A stretch of DNA of 5,744 bases. Origin: Chloroflexota bacterium. GTDB lineage: Bacteria > Chloroflexota > Anaerolineae > Anaerolineales > UBA11657. Both the position numbers and the translations under genes were made by a program. The stretch spans positions 1-5,744 of the forward strand of contig QWRL01000155.1 in NCBI GenBank assembly GCA_003670425.1, given 5' to 3'. Below the pieces are notes generated by a model. It made no database searches. It worked only from the letters and a program-made list of their open reading frames with translations, and was not told the DNA's origin. Below, piece after piece: positions 1 to 5,744 of the stretch. Each line of letters opens with the position of its first letter. Positions within the stretch are counted from its first letter, which is position 1.

Positions 1-73
1 GCTCTACGCGGTGCTGGCCGCCGTATTCTTAGCAGCGCCGCGCAAAAAAGAATTGGCGGCTCCGGGCAGCTAA
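1..73 (+). CDS. C-terminal tail of a probable membrane protein (partial, 5' end outside window)
   Basis: The second forward frame is open from the left edge and ends in TAA at 71-73, giving 23 residues. They consist of a hydrophobic stretch (LYAVLAAVFLAA), then a basic patch (PRKKE) and a short Ala/Gly/Pro tail. A last membrane helix followed by positive charges and a short cytoplasmic end is typical of polytopic membrane proteins. In a polysaccharide cluster this could be a flippase, polymerase, O-antigen-ligase-like protein or GT-C enzyme, but 23 residues do not allow a family call. Its stop overlaps the next gene's start by one base (TAATG), so the two are very likely in one operon and translationally coupled. 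Confidence 0.6.
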   Translation, partial: LYAVLAAVFLAAPRKKELAAPGS

Positions 74-1209
74 TGCGCGTCTTGCATGTTGCGAAGGTTA
101 CCGGTATTGCGGGGGCTGAAAACCATTTGCTGGCACTGCTGCCGGCGTTGCGCGCACTGGGCGTGGATGCAGAGGTTGTACTGCTGCAGGAACCTGGTCG
201 GCCGGTTGCGCAGCTTGTGCGGGCGTTTCTTGCCGCTGGCGTGCCGACGTTTGAGCTGGCAATTAATATGGATCTTGATCCGTGGTTGGTGGGGCGCCTG
301 GCGCGCCTGGTGCGCAGCCGCGGCGCGCACGCAGTGCATACGCACGGTGTGCATGCGGATTTGTACGGCCGGCTGTGCCTGCAGGGACTGGATGGCGTGC
401 TGCTCTTGCAGACGCGCCACAATGATGACCGCTTCCGGCGCCTGTGGATAATGCGTTTACTCAACCAGTGGCTCGCCCGGCGCTGTGTCCGGATTGTTGC
501 CATCTCCGACGCGGTGCGCGAGTTTGTATGCGCCGTTGAAGGCATTCCGCTCCGGAAGGTTGAGCGCATTTACTATGGGTTGGATGCAGCGCCCGCACCA
601 CAAAACGTGGTGGACCTGCGCACAGAGCTTGGCTGGGCCGGCGCACCGCTGATTGGTTTTGTGGGCCGGCTCACCGGGCAGAAGGGTGTGGACGTTCTGC
701 TAAACGCGTTTGCGATAGTGCACCGCGCTCTGCCAACGGCGCGCTTGTTGCTGATTGGAGATGGACCGCAGCGCGCTGCGTTGGCGGCGTTGGCGGGCGG
801 GCTGCAAATTTCAGCGGCCGTGCACTTTGCCGGCTGGCGGGAAGATGCGCGCGCGCAAATGGCTGCGCTGAACGTACTTGCGATTCCCTCGCGGTGGGAA
901 GGCTTTGGTTTGGTGACGCTGGAGGCAATGCAGGCGGGAGTTGCGGTGGTTGCCAGCCGGGTGAGTGCGCTGCCGGAAATTGTGCTGGATGGCGAGACCG
1001 GCTTGCTGGTGCCGGCAGCCAACGCCGCCAAGCTGGCAGCTGCTTTGTTGGCGTTGCTGCAGGATCCGCAGCGCGCAATGCAGCTTGGGGAAAATGGGCG
1101 GTTGCGCGCTGCCCAATTGTTTACCGTTAAACAAATGGCGGTGCAGCATGCGGCGCTTTATCTATCTCTCGCAGCGCCGGCTGCCGCTGCTGGCCGCGCG
1201 GGTAAATGA
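73..1209 (+). CDS. Glycosyltransferase family 4 (GT-B fold), 378 aa
   Basis: Cytosolic retaining glycosyltransferase, expected to move a sugar from a nucleotide donor onto a lipid-linked acceptor. The N-terminal acceptor domain begins with a beta strand and a Gly-rich loop (GIAGAEN, residues 11-17), and has HTHG at 89-92 and RHND at 115-118. The C-terminal donor domain shows the family signatures: VGRLTGQKG at 197-205 (Arg199 and Lys204 in the usual phosphate-binding positions), IGDGP at 228-232, and the EX7E motif with Glu276 and Glu284 (EGFGLVTLE), followed by the usual GETGLLVP segment. Length is normal for GT4. The last dozen residues are an Ala-rich, probably disordered tail. ATG at 73 is chosen because it starts exactly at the first beta strand and overlaps the upstream stop as TAATG. 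No good Shine-Dalgarno is seen, so translation probably depends on coupling. Donor and acceptor cannot be deduced from sequence; a hexose, hexosamine or uronic-acid donor are all possible. Confidence 0.95.
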   Translation: MRVLHVAKVTGIAGAENHLLALLPALRALGVDAEVVLLQEPGRPVAQLVRAFLAAGVPTFELAINMDLDPWLVGRLARLVRSRGAHAVHTHGVHADLYGRLCLQGLDGVLLLQTRHNDDRFRRLWIMRLLNQWLARRCVRIVAISDAVREFVCAVEGIPLRKVERIYYGLDAAPAPQNVVDLRTELGWAGAPLIGFVGRLTGQKGVDVLLNAFAIVHRALPTARLLLIGDGPQRAALAALAGGLQISAAVHFAGWREDARAQMAALNVLAIPSRWEGFGLVTLEAMQAGVAVVASRVSALPEIVLDGETGLLVPAANAAKLAAALLALLQDPQRAMQLGENGRLRAAQLFTVKQMAVQHAALYLSLAAPAAAAGRAGK

Positions 1210-1243
1210 TAATGGGGTGTTGTAGAGTTTTGCCGGGGTCAAA

Positions 1244-1248
1244 AGGAG
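1244..1248 (+). promoter_or_regulatory. Strong Shine-Dalgarno (AGGAG) setting the GTG start at 1256
   Basis: AGGAG lies seven bases before the GTG at 1256, a near-ideal distance. It is the only clear ribosome-binding site in the window and supports the non-ATG start of the epimerase. There is no alternative start in the right place: the next in-frame Met lies well after the nucleotide-binding loop. Confidence 0.8.
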
Positions 1249-1255
1249 CAGGCAC

Positions 1256-2197
1256 GTGACAAGATATCTGGTGACGGGGGGGGCTGGTTTTATCGGCTCG
1301 AATATTGTGGAGGAGTTGGTGCGGCGCGGCGCCAGTGTGCGTGTGGCCGATAATTTTTCCACCGGCCGCATTGAAAATTTGAGCGGGCTGGCGGACCGCG
1401 TGGAGCTGCTGACGGGTGATTTGGCGGAGCTGGATTTTGCGCGGCATGCAATGCGAGATGTTGACTATGTACTGCATTTGGCTGCCATACCCAGCGTGCC
1501 GCGATCGGTGGCGGACCCGCTGGCGAACAACCGCGCCGGCGTGGTGGCCACGCTGAACGTGCTGGTGGCCGCGCGCGATGCCGGTGTAAAGCGCATGACG
1601 TATGCATCTTCGTCGTCTATTTATGGCGAGGCGCAGGATGCCAACTCCAAGAGCGAGGCGATGCTGCCAGCGCCACTCTCGCCGTATGGTGTGAGCAAGC
1701 TGGCTGCTGAGCAATACTGCATGTCGTTTCATGCGGTCTATGGCTTTGAAGCAGTGGCGCTGCGCTACTTTAATGTTTTTGGGCCGCGCCAAAATCCGGA
1801 CTCGGAATATGCGGCGGTCATTCCGCGCTTTGTGATGTGTGCGCTGGAGCGCAAAGCCGCCACTGTGTTCGGCGACGGTGGCCAAACGCGCGACTTTACC
1901 TATGTTGGAAACATTGTGGATGCCAACTTGCATGCGCTCACGCACCCCGCTGCGCCAGGCCAAATATTTAATATTGCGATGGGCACGCCGCACACGCTTA
2001 ACGATGTACTGGGCATGCTGCGTGAGATTACCGGCAACGACGTAGCAGCGCAGCATACGGCCGGCCGAGTGGGGGATATCCGGCACTCGTGCGCGAATGT
2101 GGAGAAGGCGCGCCAGATGCTGCAGTTCACGCCGTCCATCAGTTTTCGGGAGGGTTTGGAAAAAGCGACGGCGTGGTACCGGGCCCAGGCCGCCTAG
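1256..2197 (+). CDS. NAD-dependent UDP-hexose/UDP-N-acetylhexosamine 4-epimerase (extended SDR, WbpP-like), 313 aa
   Basis: Soluble enzyme expected to invert C4 of a UDP-sugar (UDP-Glc/Gal or UDP-GlcNAc/GalNAc) and so supply a precursor to the neighbouring transferases. The Rossmann signature GGAGFIG is at residues 8-14, the NAD-ribose acid is Asp32 in DNFSTG, and the catalytic set is the Ser cluster at 118-121 plus Tyr144 and Lys148 (YGVSK). LRYFNVFGPRQ and AAVIPRF in the second half and SVPRSVADP at 80-88 are close to what I recall of Pseudomonas WbpP, a UDP-GlcNAc 4-epimerase. The sugar-pocket gate residue appears to be Ser278, in GDIRHS, where E. coli GalE has a bulky Tyr and WbpP a Ser. 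This favours acceptance of N-acetylated sugars, but is an alignment by memory. The Asp usually following this motif is Asn281. Other SDR activities such as UDP-glucuronate 4-epimerase or a 4,6-dehydratase are less likely. Start is GTG with a strong Shine-Dalgarno, and length is normal. Confidence 0.93.
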   Translation: MTRYLVTGGAGFIGSNIVEELVRRGASVRVADNFSTGRIENLSGLADRVELLTGDLAELDFARHAMRDVDYVLHLAAIPSVPRSVADPLANNRAGVVATLNVLVAARDAGVKRMTYASSSSIYGEAQDANSKSEAMLPAPLSPYGVSKLAAEQYCMSFHAVYGFEAVALRYFNVFGPRQNPDSEYAAVIPRFVMCALERKAATVFGDGGQTRDFTYVGNIVDANLHALTHPAAPGQIFNIAMGTPHTLNDVLGMLREITGNDVAAQHTAGRVGDIRHSCANVEKARQMLQFTPSISFREGLEKATAWYRAQAA

Positions 2198-2203
2198 CTT
2201 GCA

Positions 2204-3355
2204 ATGGGGCGCGTCAAGATTCTGCGGGTGATTGCGCGCCTCAACATCGGCGGGCCGGCGGTGCATGTGATTAACTTGTGCGCGGGGCTGGACGCGCAGC
2301 ACTTTGAGACCACGCTGGTGTGCGGCGACGTAGGCTTGCACGAAGGCGACATGGGGTATCTGGCAGTGGCCGCAGGCGTGCAGCCGGTGGTGATGCCCAC
2401 ACTGCAGCGCGCGATTGCGCCTATAACAGACTTGGTGGCGCTGTGGCAGTTATTCCAGCTGGTGCGGCGCATCCGGCCGCCAATTGGGGCCACTCACACC
2501 TTCAAGGCCGGCGCGCTGGGGCGCGTGGCTGCTTGGCTCGCAGGAGTTCCTGTGCGCCTGCACACTTTTCATGGCCATGTGTTTCAAGGCTACGGTGGCG
2601 GGCTGCAATCAATGCTGATCGTGCAGTTGGAGCGCGCACTCGGCCGGCTGACGACCCGCGTATTCGGCGTTAGCCAGCTGGTGAATGCTGAGCTGCAGGC
2701 GCACCGCATAGTTCCGGCAGCAAAGCTGCAGGTGTTTCCGGTGGTGCTGGATCTGGCACCATTTGCAACTGCTGCACGGCGCGGTACTTTCCGCGCAGAG
2801 CTCGGCATTGATGCGGGCACTGCACTGGTTGGCAATATCGGGCGGCTGGTGCCGATCAAAAACCAGGCGCTGTTTCTTGAGATTGCCGCGTTGCTGGTGC
2901 AGCGCGGCTTCGGCGGAAAGTTTGTGCTGGTGGGTGACGGCGAGCTGCGGGTTGAACTTGAGCAGCGGGCGCAAGCCCTAAAACTAGCGGATCGGATATA
3001 CTTTTGCGGCTGGCGACGCGATCTTGCCGGCGTCCTCGCGGATTTAAATGTGATGGTAAATACATCGTTGAATGAAGGTACCCCGGTGGCAATAATCGAG
3101 GCGATGGCCGCCCGCGTGCCCGTAGTGGCGACAGCGGTGGGGGGCGTTCCGGATCTTGTAACCCACGGCAGTACTGGGTTCTTGTTGCCGACAGAAAGCG
3201 CTGCGGCTGGTGCCGATGCGGTTGAAGCGGCGCTGCGCGCTGACGTTGCGTTGTTGGATCGCGCCCAGCGCTTTGCGCTCGAAAATTACAACCTGCAGCA
3301 CAGCTTGCGCCGTGCTGAAGCACTTTACCGCTCCCTGCTGCCCAACTTCGAATGA
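2204..3355 (+). CDS. Glycosyltransferase family 4 (GT-B fold), 383 aa
   Basis: Second cytosolic GT4 enzyme of the cluster, not a close duplicate of the first. The N-terminal domain has the Gly-rich loop NIGGPAVHV (14-22), HTFK at 98-101 and the distinctive HTFHGHVF at 120-127, a motif I associate with GT4 enzymes from capsule and exopolysaccharide clusters. The donor domain shows NIGRLVPIKN at 211-220 (Arg214, Lys219), VGDGEL at 243-248, and EX7E as Glu291 and Glu299 within NEGTPVAIIEAM, then GGVPDLV and GSTGFLLP. The NEGTP form of the EX7E region differs from the WEGFG form of the first GT4, so the two probably differ in donor or linkage. It starts six bases after the epimerase stop without an obvious Shine-Dalgarno, and its stop overlaps the next start as ATGA, so it is probably coupled on both sides. 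The exact sugar transferred cannot be assigned. Confidence 0.95.
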   Translation: MGRVKILRVIARLNIGGPAVHVINLCAGLDAQHFETTLVCGDVGLHEGDMGYLAVAAGVQPVVMPTLQRAIAPITDLVALWQLFQLVRRIRPPIGATHTFKAGALGRVAAWLAGVPVRLHTFHGHVFQGYGGGLQSMLIVQLERALGRLTTRVFGVSQLVNAELQAHRIVPAAKLQVFPVVLDLAPFATAARRGTFRAELGIDAGTALVGNIGRLVPIKNQALFLEIAALLVQRGFGGKFVLVGDGELRVELEQRAQALKLADRIYFCGWRRDLAGVLADLNVMVNTSLNEGTPVAIIEAMAARVPVVATAVGGVPDLVTHGSTGFLLPTESAAAGADAVEAALRADVALLDRAQRFALENYNLQHSLRRAEALYRSLLPNFE

Positions 3356-5079
3356 CACCTTTGCACCCCTTGATGCAGTATGCGATTGTGGCAGCCGCTG
3401 CTGCGCTGATCGCGTTTCTGGGCACGCCCGTAACGCTGATGGTTGCGCGGCACCTTGGCTTCACTGACCAGCCCAAGGCGCACAAGTTTCACTTTACGCC
3501 AGTGCCTTTGTTGGGCGGCGTTGCCATCTGGGCGGGCTTCATCGGTGGCTTGATGGTGTGGGGCGGCGCCCCAGAGTTTTTTGAGCTGGCTGCAATTATG
3601 GCCGGTGCAACTGCGGTAGCAATTTTGGGATTGATCGACGACCGCATGAACCTCAGCCCGCGCGCCAAGCTGCTGGGCCAGGCGGCGGCGGCAGTGGCAG
3701 TCAGCGTGGGTGGCATTCATGTGCAGCTGTTTGCGCAGCCCCTGTTTAATTTGGCGCTGACTGTGCTGTGGATTGTGGCCATCACCAACGCCATGAACCT
3801 GCAGGACAACATGGACGGCTTGGCAGCCGGCGTGGCAGCCGCAGCTGCGGGCAGCTTTTTGCTGCTGGCCGTGCTCAACGGGCAGGTGCTGGTGGCGGGG
3901 CTTGCCGCCACAATTCTTGGAGCGTGCCTGGGCTTCCTGTTTTATAACTTTCAACCGGCCGTCACATTTATGGGCGACACCGGCTCGATGCTGCTGGGCT
4001 TTTCGCTGGCGGTGCTGGGCATCAAGCTTAGCTTTGACGGCTTGCACACTGACCAAAGCTGGATGGTGCCGGTGCTGGTGCTGGGCCTGCCATTGTTTGA
4101 TGTGGCGCTGGTGGTTGTTTCGCGCTGGCGGCGCGGCGTGCCGTGGTGGCGTGGCGGCGTGGATCACACATCGCACCGGCTGGTGCAGATGGGTCTCAGC
4201 CATCGCCGCGCTGTGATTGCCCTTTATGTTGTCACTGGCGTGCTCGGCCTGCTGGCAACGGCGGTTGCGTACGTCGTCACGCGTCCGCTGGCATGGATGT
4301 TGGCGCTTTCACTGGGCGGTGTCGGGCTGCTGCTGATTTATTTGCTTGAGCATTTGTGGCCCGGTGCGCAGCCGGGTGCGTGGCGTGTGAATCTGCGCCT
4401 CGCGGTGATTGGCGGTGGCGCGGAGTTCTTGCCGGTGCTGGAAGCCTGTGTGACGCTTGGACGGCATGTAGCCGTGTTGCTAACCCCGGCCGGCAACAAT
4501 ACGCGCGGCTGGCGCGACATTGACGGTGAGCGCTTGCAGCAGCTTGCAGTGCGGCTATCTGAGGCGCCCTCCGCAACGCAGTTGTTGGTTCAGTCAGCCG
4601 GCAAGCTGGGCAGTTCACTGCGCGACCAGTCCGAAGTGCTGAACAATGCGCTGCGTATGCGCGGGCGGCTGCTGGCCAATCAGATTTCCACAGACTCCGC
4701 CGGCCCGGTTCTGACAGCCAGCGCGGATGCTATACAAGCGCTGCAGGAAACTGATCTGATTGTGGTGTGCGGTGACCTGCATGAGAACGTGCTGGCTACG
4801 CTCAGCCTGCCGGAGGTGGCGCGGGAGCTGCGCCGCTCCAAGCGCCCGCGGGTGCTGGTGCATGCCAACCCGCTGGCCGCGCTGGCGCTGCTTAAAGCTG
4901 CGGGTGTGGCAGATGTAATCACGCATGCGGTGGCACCCGGGCAGCTGGGCGGGCCGTGGTATCCCGTGGCAGATGTGTCTGACAGCGCCCAGGTGGCGCA
5001 GGTGCTGCATGTAATTTGGGTGGAGTGCACAAAGGTGCGTGGCACGCCGCAGCCGCTGGCAGGCTGGGCGCTTGGATAG
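3352..5079 (+). CDS. Polyprenyl-phosphate sugar-1-phosphate transferase (WecA/MraY family) fused to a YvcK/CofD-like C-terminal domain, 575 aa
   Basis: Residues about 10-333 form a polytopic membrane enzyme with roughly 11 hydrophobic segments. It would move a sugar-1-phosphate from a UDP-sugar to undecaprenyl phosphate, the first step of lipid-linked glycan synthesis. PNPT motifs appear in order: DQPKAHKFH at 39-47 with PLLGG after it, the Asp pair 96-97 in DDRMNLSPRAKL, NAMNLQDNMDG at 146-156 (Asn149, Asp152, Asp155), GDTGS at 208-212 (Asp209), and DHTSHRL at 271-277. Typical family members end near here (about 320-380 aa). From about residue 347 a soluble domain follows: a strand and triple Gly (AVIGGG, 351-356), SEVLN with RMRGRLL (427-441), SADAIQALQETDLIVV (457-472), then LPEVARELRRSKRPRVLV (486-503). 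The order and wording of these match what I recall of YvcK (UPF0052/CofD superfamily). The family's DDGGSS loop and GPGSLYTS loop are not preserved (GNNTRGW at 381-387, CGDLHENV at 473-480). ATG at 3352 is chosen for the ATGA overlap; Met8 at 3373 is possible. Membrane part very secure, YvcK assignment good. Confidence 0.93.
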   Translation: MTPLHPLMQYAIVAAAAALIAFLGTPVTLMVARHLGFTDQPKAHKFHFTPVPLLGGVAIWAGFIGGLMVWGGAPEFFELAAIMAGATAVAILGLIDDRMNLSPRAKLLGQAAAAVAVSVGGIHVQLFAQPLFNLALTVLWIVAITNAMNLQDNMDGLAAGVAAAAAGSFLLLAVLNGQVLVAGLAATILGACLGFLFYNFQPAVTFMGDTGSMLLGFSLAVLGIKLSFDGLHTDQSWMVPVLVLGLPLFDVALVVVSRWRRGVPWWRGGVDHTSHRLVQMGLSHRRAVIALYVVTGVLGLLATAVAYVVTRPLAWMLALSLGGVGLLLIYLLEHLWPGAQPGAWRVNLRLAVIGGGAEFLPVLEACVTLGRHVAVLLTPAGNNTRGWRDIDGERLQQLAVRLSEAPSATQLLVQSAGKLGSSLRDQSEVLNNALRMRGRLLANQISTDSAGPVLTASADAIQALQETDLIVVCGDLHENVLATLSLPEVARELRRSKRPRVLVHANPLAALALLKAAGVADVITHAVAPGQLGGPWYPVADVSDSAQVAQVLHVIWVECTKVRGTPQPLAGWALG

Positions 5080-5744
5080 CTGGATCACAGAGCGGCGCCT
5101 GACGGCGGCCGACTATCTGGCGGGGCTGGCCGGCTTCGGGCTGCTCTTCGCCATCTACTTCTTCACAGCTTCGCTGCGCTTCGAAACCGGCGATGAACTG
5201 TTTATGTACGACACCGCGGTTGGCTTTAGCCGCCGTGGCAGCGTGCTGCGCAGTATGACCGCCGACATGGACTGGCCGGGTGAAACTTATGTAGAGCCGG
5301 CGCAGCCTGTGCTGGCCGTGCCGCTGATTTGGCTTGCGGACCAAAGCGACCGCATTGGAAATGCGCACGCGGCCATGCTCTTCAATCCGCTGGTTACCGC
5401 CGCCACCGCTGTGGTGTTGATGCTTTATGTACGCCGCCTTGGCTACGGCATGCATACGGCGGTGTTCAGTGCGCTGCTTTTTGGTTTAACCACAATCGCC
5501 TGGCCGTACACCAAAACTTTTCATCGCGAACCACTCTGTACGCTGGGCTTGCTGGTGGCGGCGTATGGCTTATTGCGCTGGCGCCAGAGTTGGTCTGAGC
5601 CGGGCGCTGCAGTGCTGCCCTGGCTGGCGCTGGCACTTGTCGGCGGTGCTGCAAGTGTGCTCGCCAAAGAAGCCGGCCTGATTGGCCTGCCATTATTAAT
5701 GTTGATTCCCTTGCTTGGAAGGCGCTTTATGCCACGCAGTGGGG
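5072..5744 (+). CDS. Polytopic membrane protein, probable GT-C-fold lipid-dependent glycosyltransferase (3' end outside window)
   Basis: An open frame runs without a stop from 5015 to the right edge. From the TTG at 5072 it gives 224 residues of a multi-spanning protein. Hydrophobic segments lie at about 16-34, 78-90, 104-120, 130-145, 155-169, 180-198 and 203-216. After the first helix comes an acidic loop, TGDELFMYDT (39-48), where GT-C transferases of the PMT/ArnT kind carry their catalytic Asp/Glu. WPGETYVEPAQP (68-79), WPYTKTFHREP (144-154) and LAKEAGL (197-203) look like conserved family motifs I have seen in large membrane glycosyltransferases, many from Chloroflexota. Such enzymes use polyprenyl-phosphate sugars on the outer face of the membrane. 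An O-antigen-polymerase-type protein is the main alternative. The start is uncertain: TTG 5072 overlaps the preceding stop by 8 bases and has a weak GGCAGG eight bases upstream; GTG 5039 would add 11 mostly basic residues; the first ATG falls after the first helix and is too late. Confidence 0.75.
   Translation, partial: MDSWITERRLTAADYLAGLAGFGLLFAIYFFTASLRFETGDELFMYDTAVGFSRRGSVLRSMTADMDWPGETYVEPAQPVLAVPLIWLADQSDRIGNAHAAMLFNPLVTAATAVVLMLYVRRLGYGMHTAVFSALLFGLTTIAWPYTKTFHREPLCTLGLLVAAYGLLRWRQSWSEPGAAVLPWLALALVGGAASVLAKEAGLIGLPLLMLIPLLGRRFMPRSG

Noticed and set aside
1207..1213. TGATAAT as a possible extended -10 promoter element before the epimerase
   Set aside because: No -35-like hexamer lies 16-18 bases upstream (the region is GC-rich coding sequence of the GT4 gene), and the match partly consists of that gene's own stop codon.
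1228..1244. Inverted repeat TTTTG-N7-CAAAA as a terminator or riboswitch-like hairpin
   Set aside because: A five-pair stem with only one G-C pair is too weak to terminate transcription, no U-run follows, and such a repeat can arise by chance.
811..2341. Long reverse-strand open frames, such as the 404-codon frame at 1127-2341
   Set aside because: They lie antisense to genes with clear family motifs, their translations are rich in His, Arg and Gln without recognisable domains, and they arise from the codon bias of the + strand genes.
73..3355. The two GT4 genes as a recent tandem duplication flanking the epimerase
   Set aside because: They share only family-level motifs. Their N-terminal loops, histidine motifs and EX7E surroundings (WEGFG versus NEGTP) differ clearly.
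3325..4203. Reverse-strand 292-codon open frame opposite the transferase membrane domain
   Set aside because: It is a His/Gln-rich low-complexity translation antisense to a motif-complete PNPT gene, with no domain signal.
4380..4440. Frameshift or misassembly joining two separate genes in the 575-residue transferase
   Set aside because: The frame is continuous with even codon use, there is no internal stop or start with a ribosome-binding site at the join, and the membrane part leads into the soluble domain through a plausible short linker. Coverage data would still be needed to exclude it fully.

Overview
This window is part of a densely packed, single-strand (+) surface-polysaccharide gene cluster. 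All five recognisable reading frames, plus the tail of a sixth, point the same way and touch or nearly touch one another. By eye the DNA is moderately GC-rich (about 60%), with almost no non-coding sequence. The largest gap is 46 bases (1210-1255). No RNA gene, mobile element, CRISPR array or convincing promoter or terminator is visible. The organism is bacterial. The membrane glycosyltransferase at the right edge and the two-domain transferase before it remind me most of Chloroflexota (Anaerolineae/Caldilineae-like) genomes, but that is recollection rather than a search result and should be treated as a tentative placement.

Layout, left to right: (i) the last 23 codons of a probable membrane protein (1-73); (ii) a GT-B family 4 glycosyltransferase (73-1209); (iii) after the only real gap, and with the only strong Shine-Dalgarno in the window, a GTG-started NAD-dependent UDP-hexose/UDP-HexNAc 4-epimerase resembling WbpP (1256-2197); (iv) a second family 4 glycosyltransferase (2204-3355); (v) a polytopic WecA/MraY-type polyprenyl-phosphate sugar-1-phosphate transferase carrying an extra soluble C-terminal domain resembling YvcK/CofD (3352-5079); (vi) the N-terminal part of a polytopic, probably GT-C-fold, membrane glycosyltransferase running off the right edge (about 5072-5744).

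Together the genes read as a lipid-linked glycan pathway. The epimerase would supply a UDP-sugar (the small gate residue Ser278 favours N-acetylated sugars). The PNPT enzyme would load a sugar phosphate onto the undecaprenyl carrier at the inner face of the membrane. The two cytosolic GT4 enzymes would extend the glycan, and the GT-C-like protein would act on lipid-linked sugars at the outer face. The most unusual item is the PNPT-YvcK fusion. Known YvcK-family proteins bind UDP-sugars and govern envelope metabolism, so a YvcK-like module fused to the enzyme that consumes a UDP-sugar suggests a built-in sensor or feedback domain. In this copy the family's catalytic or ligand loops look eroded.
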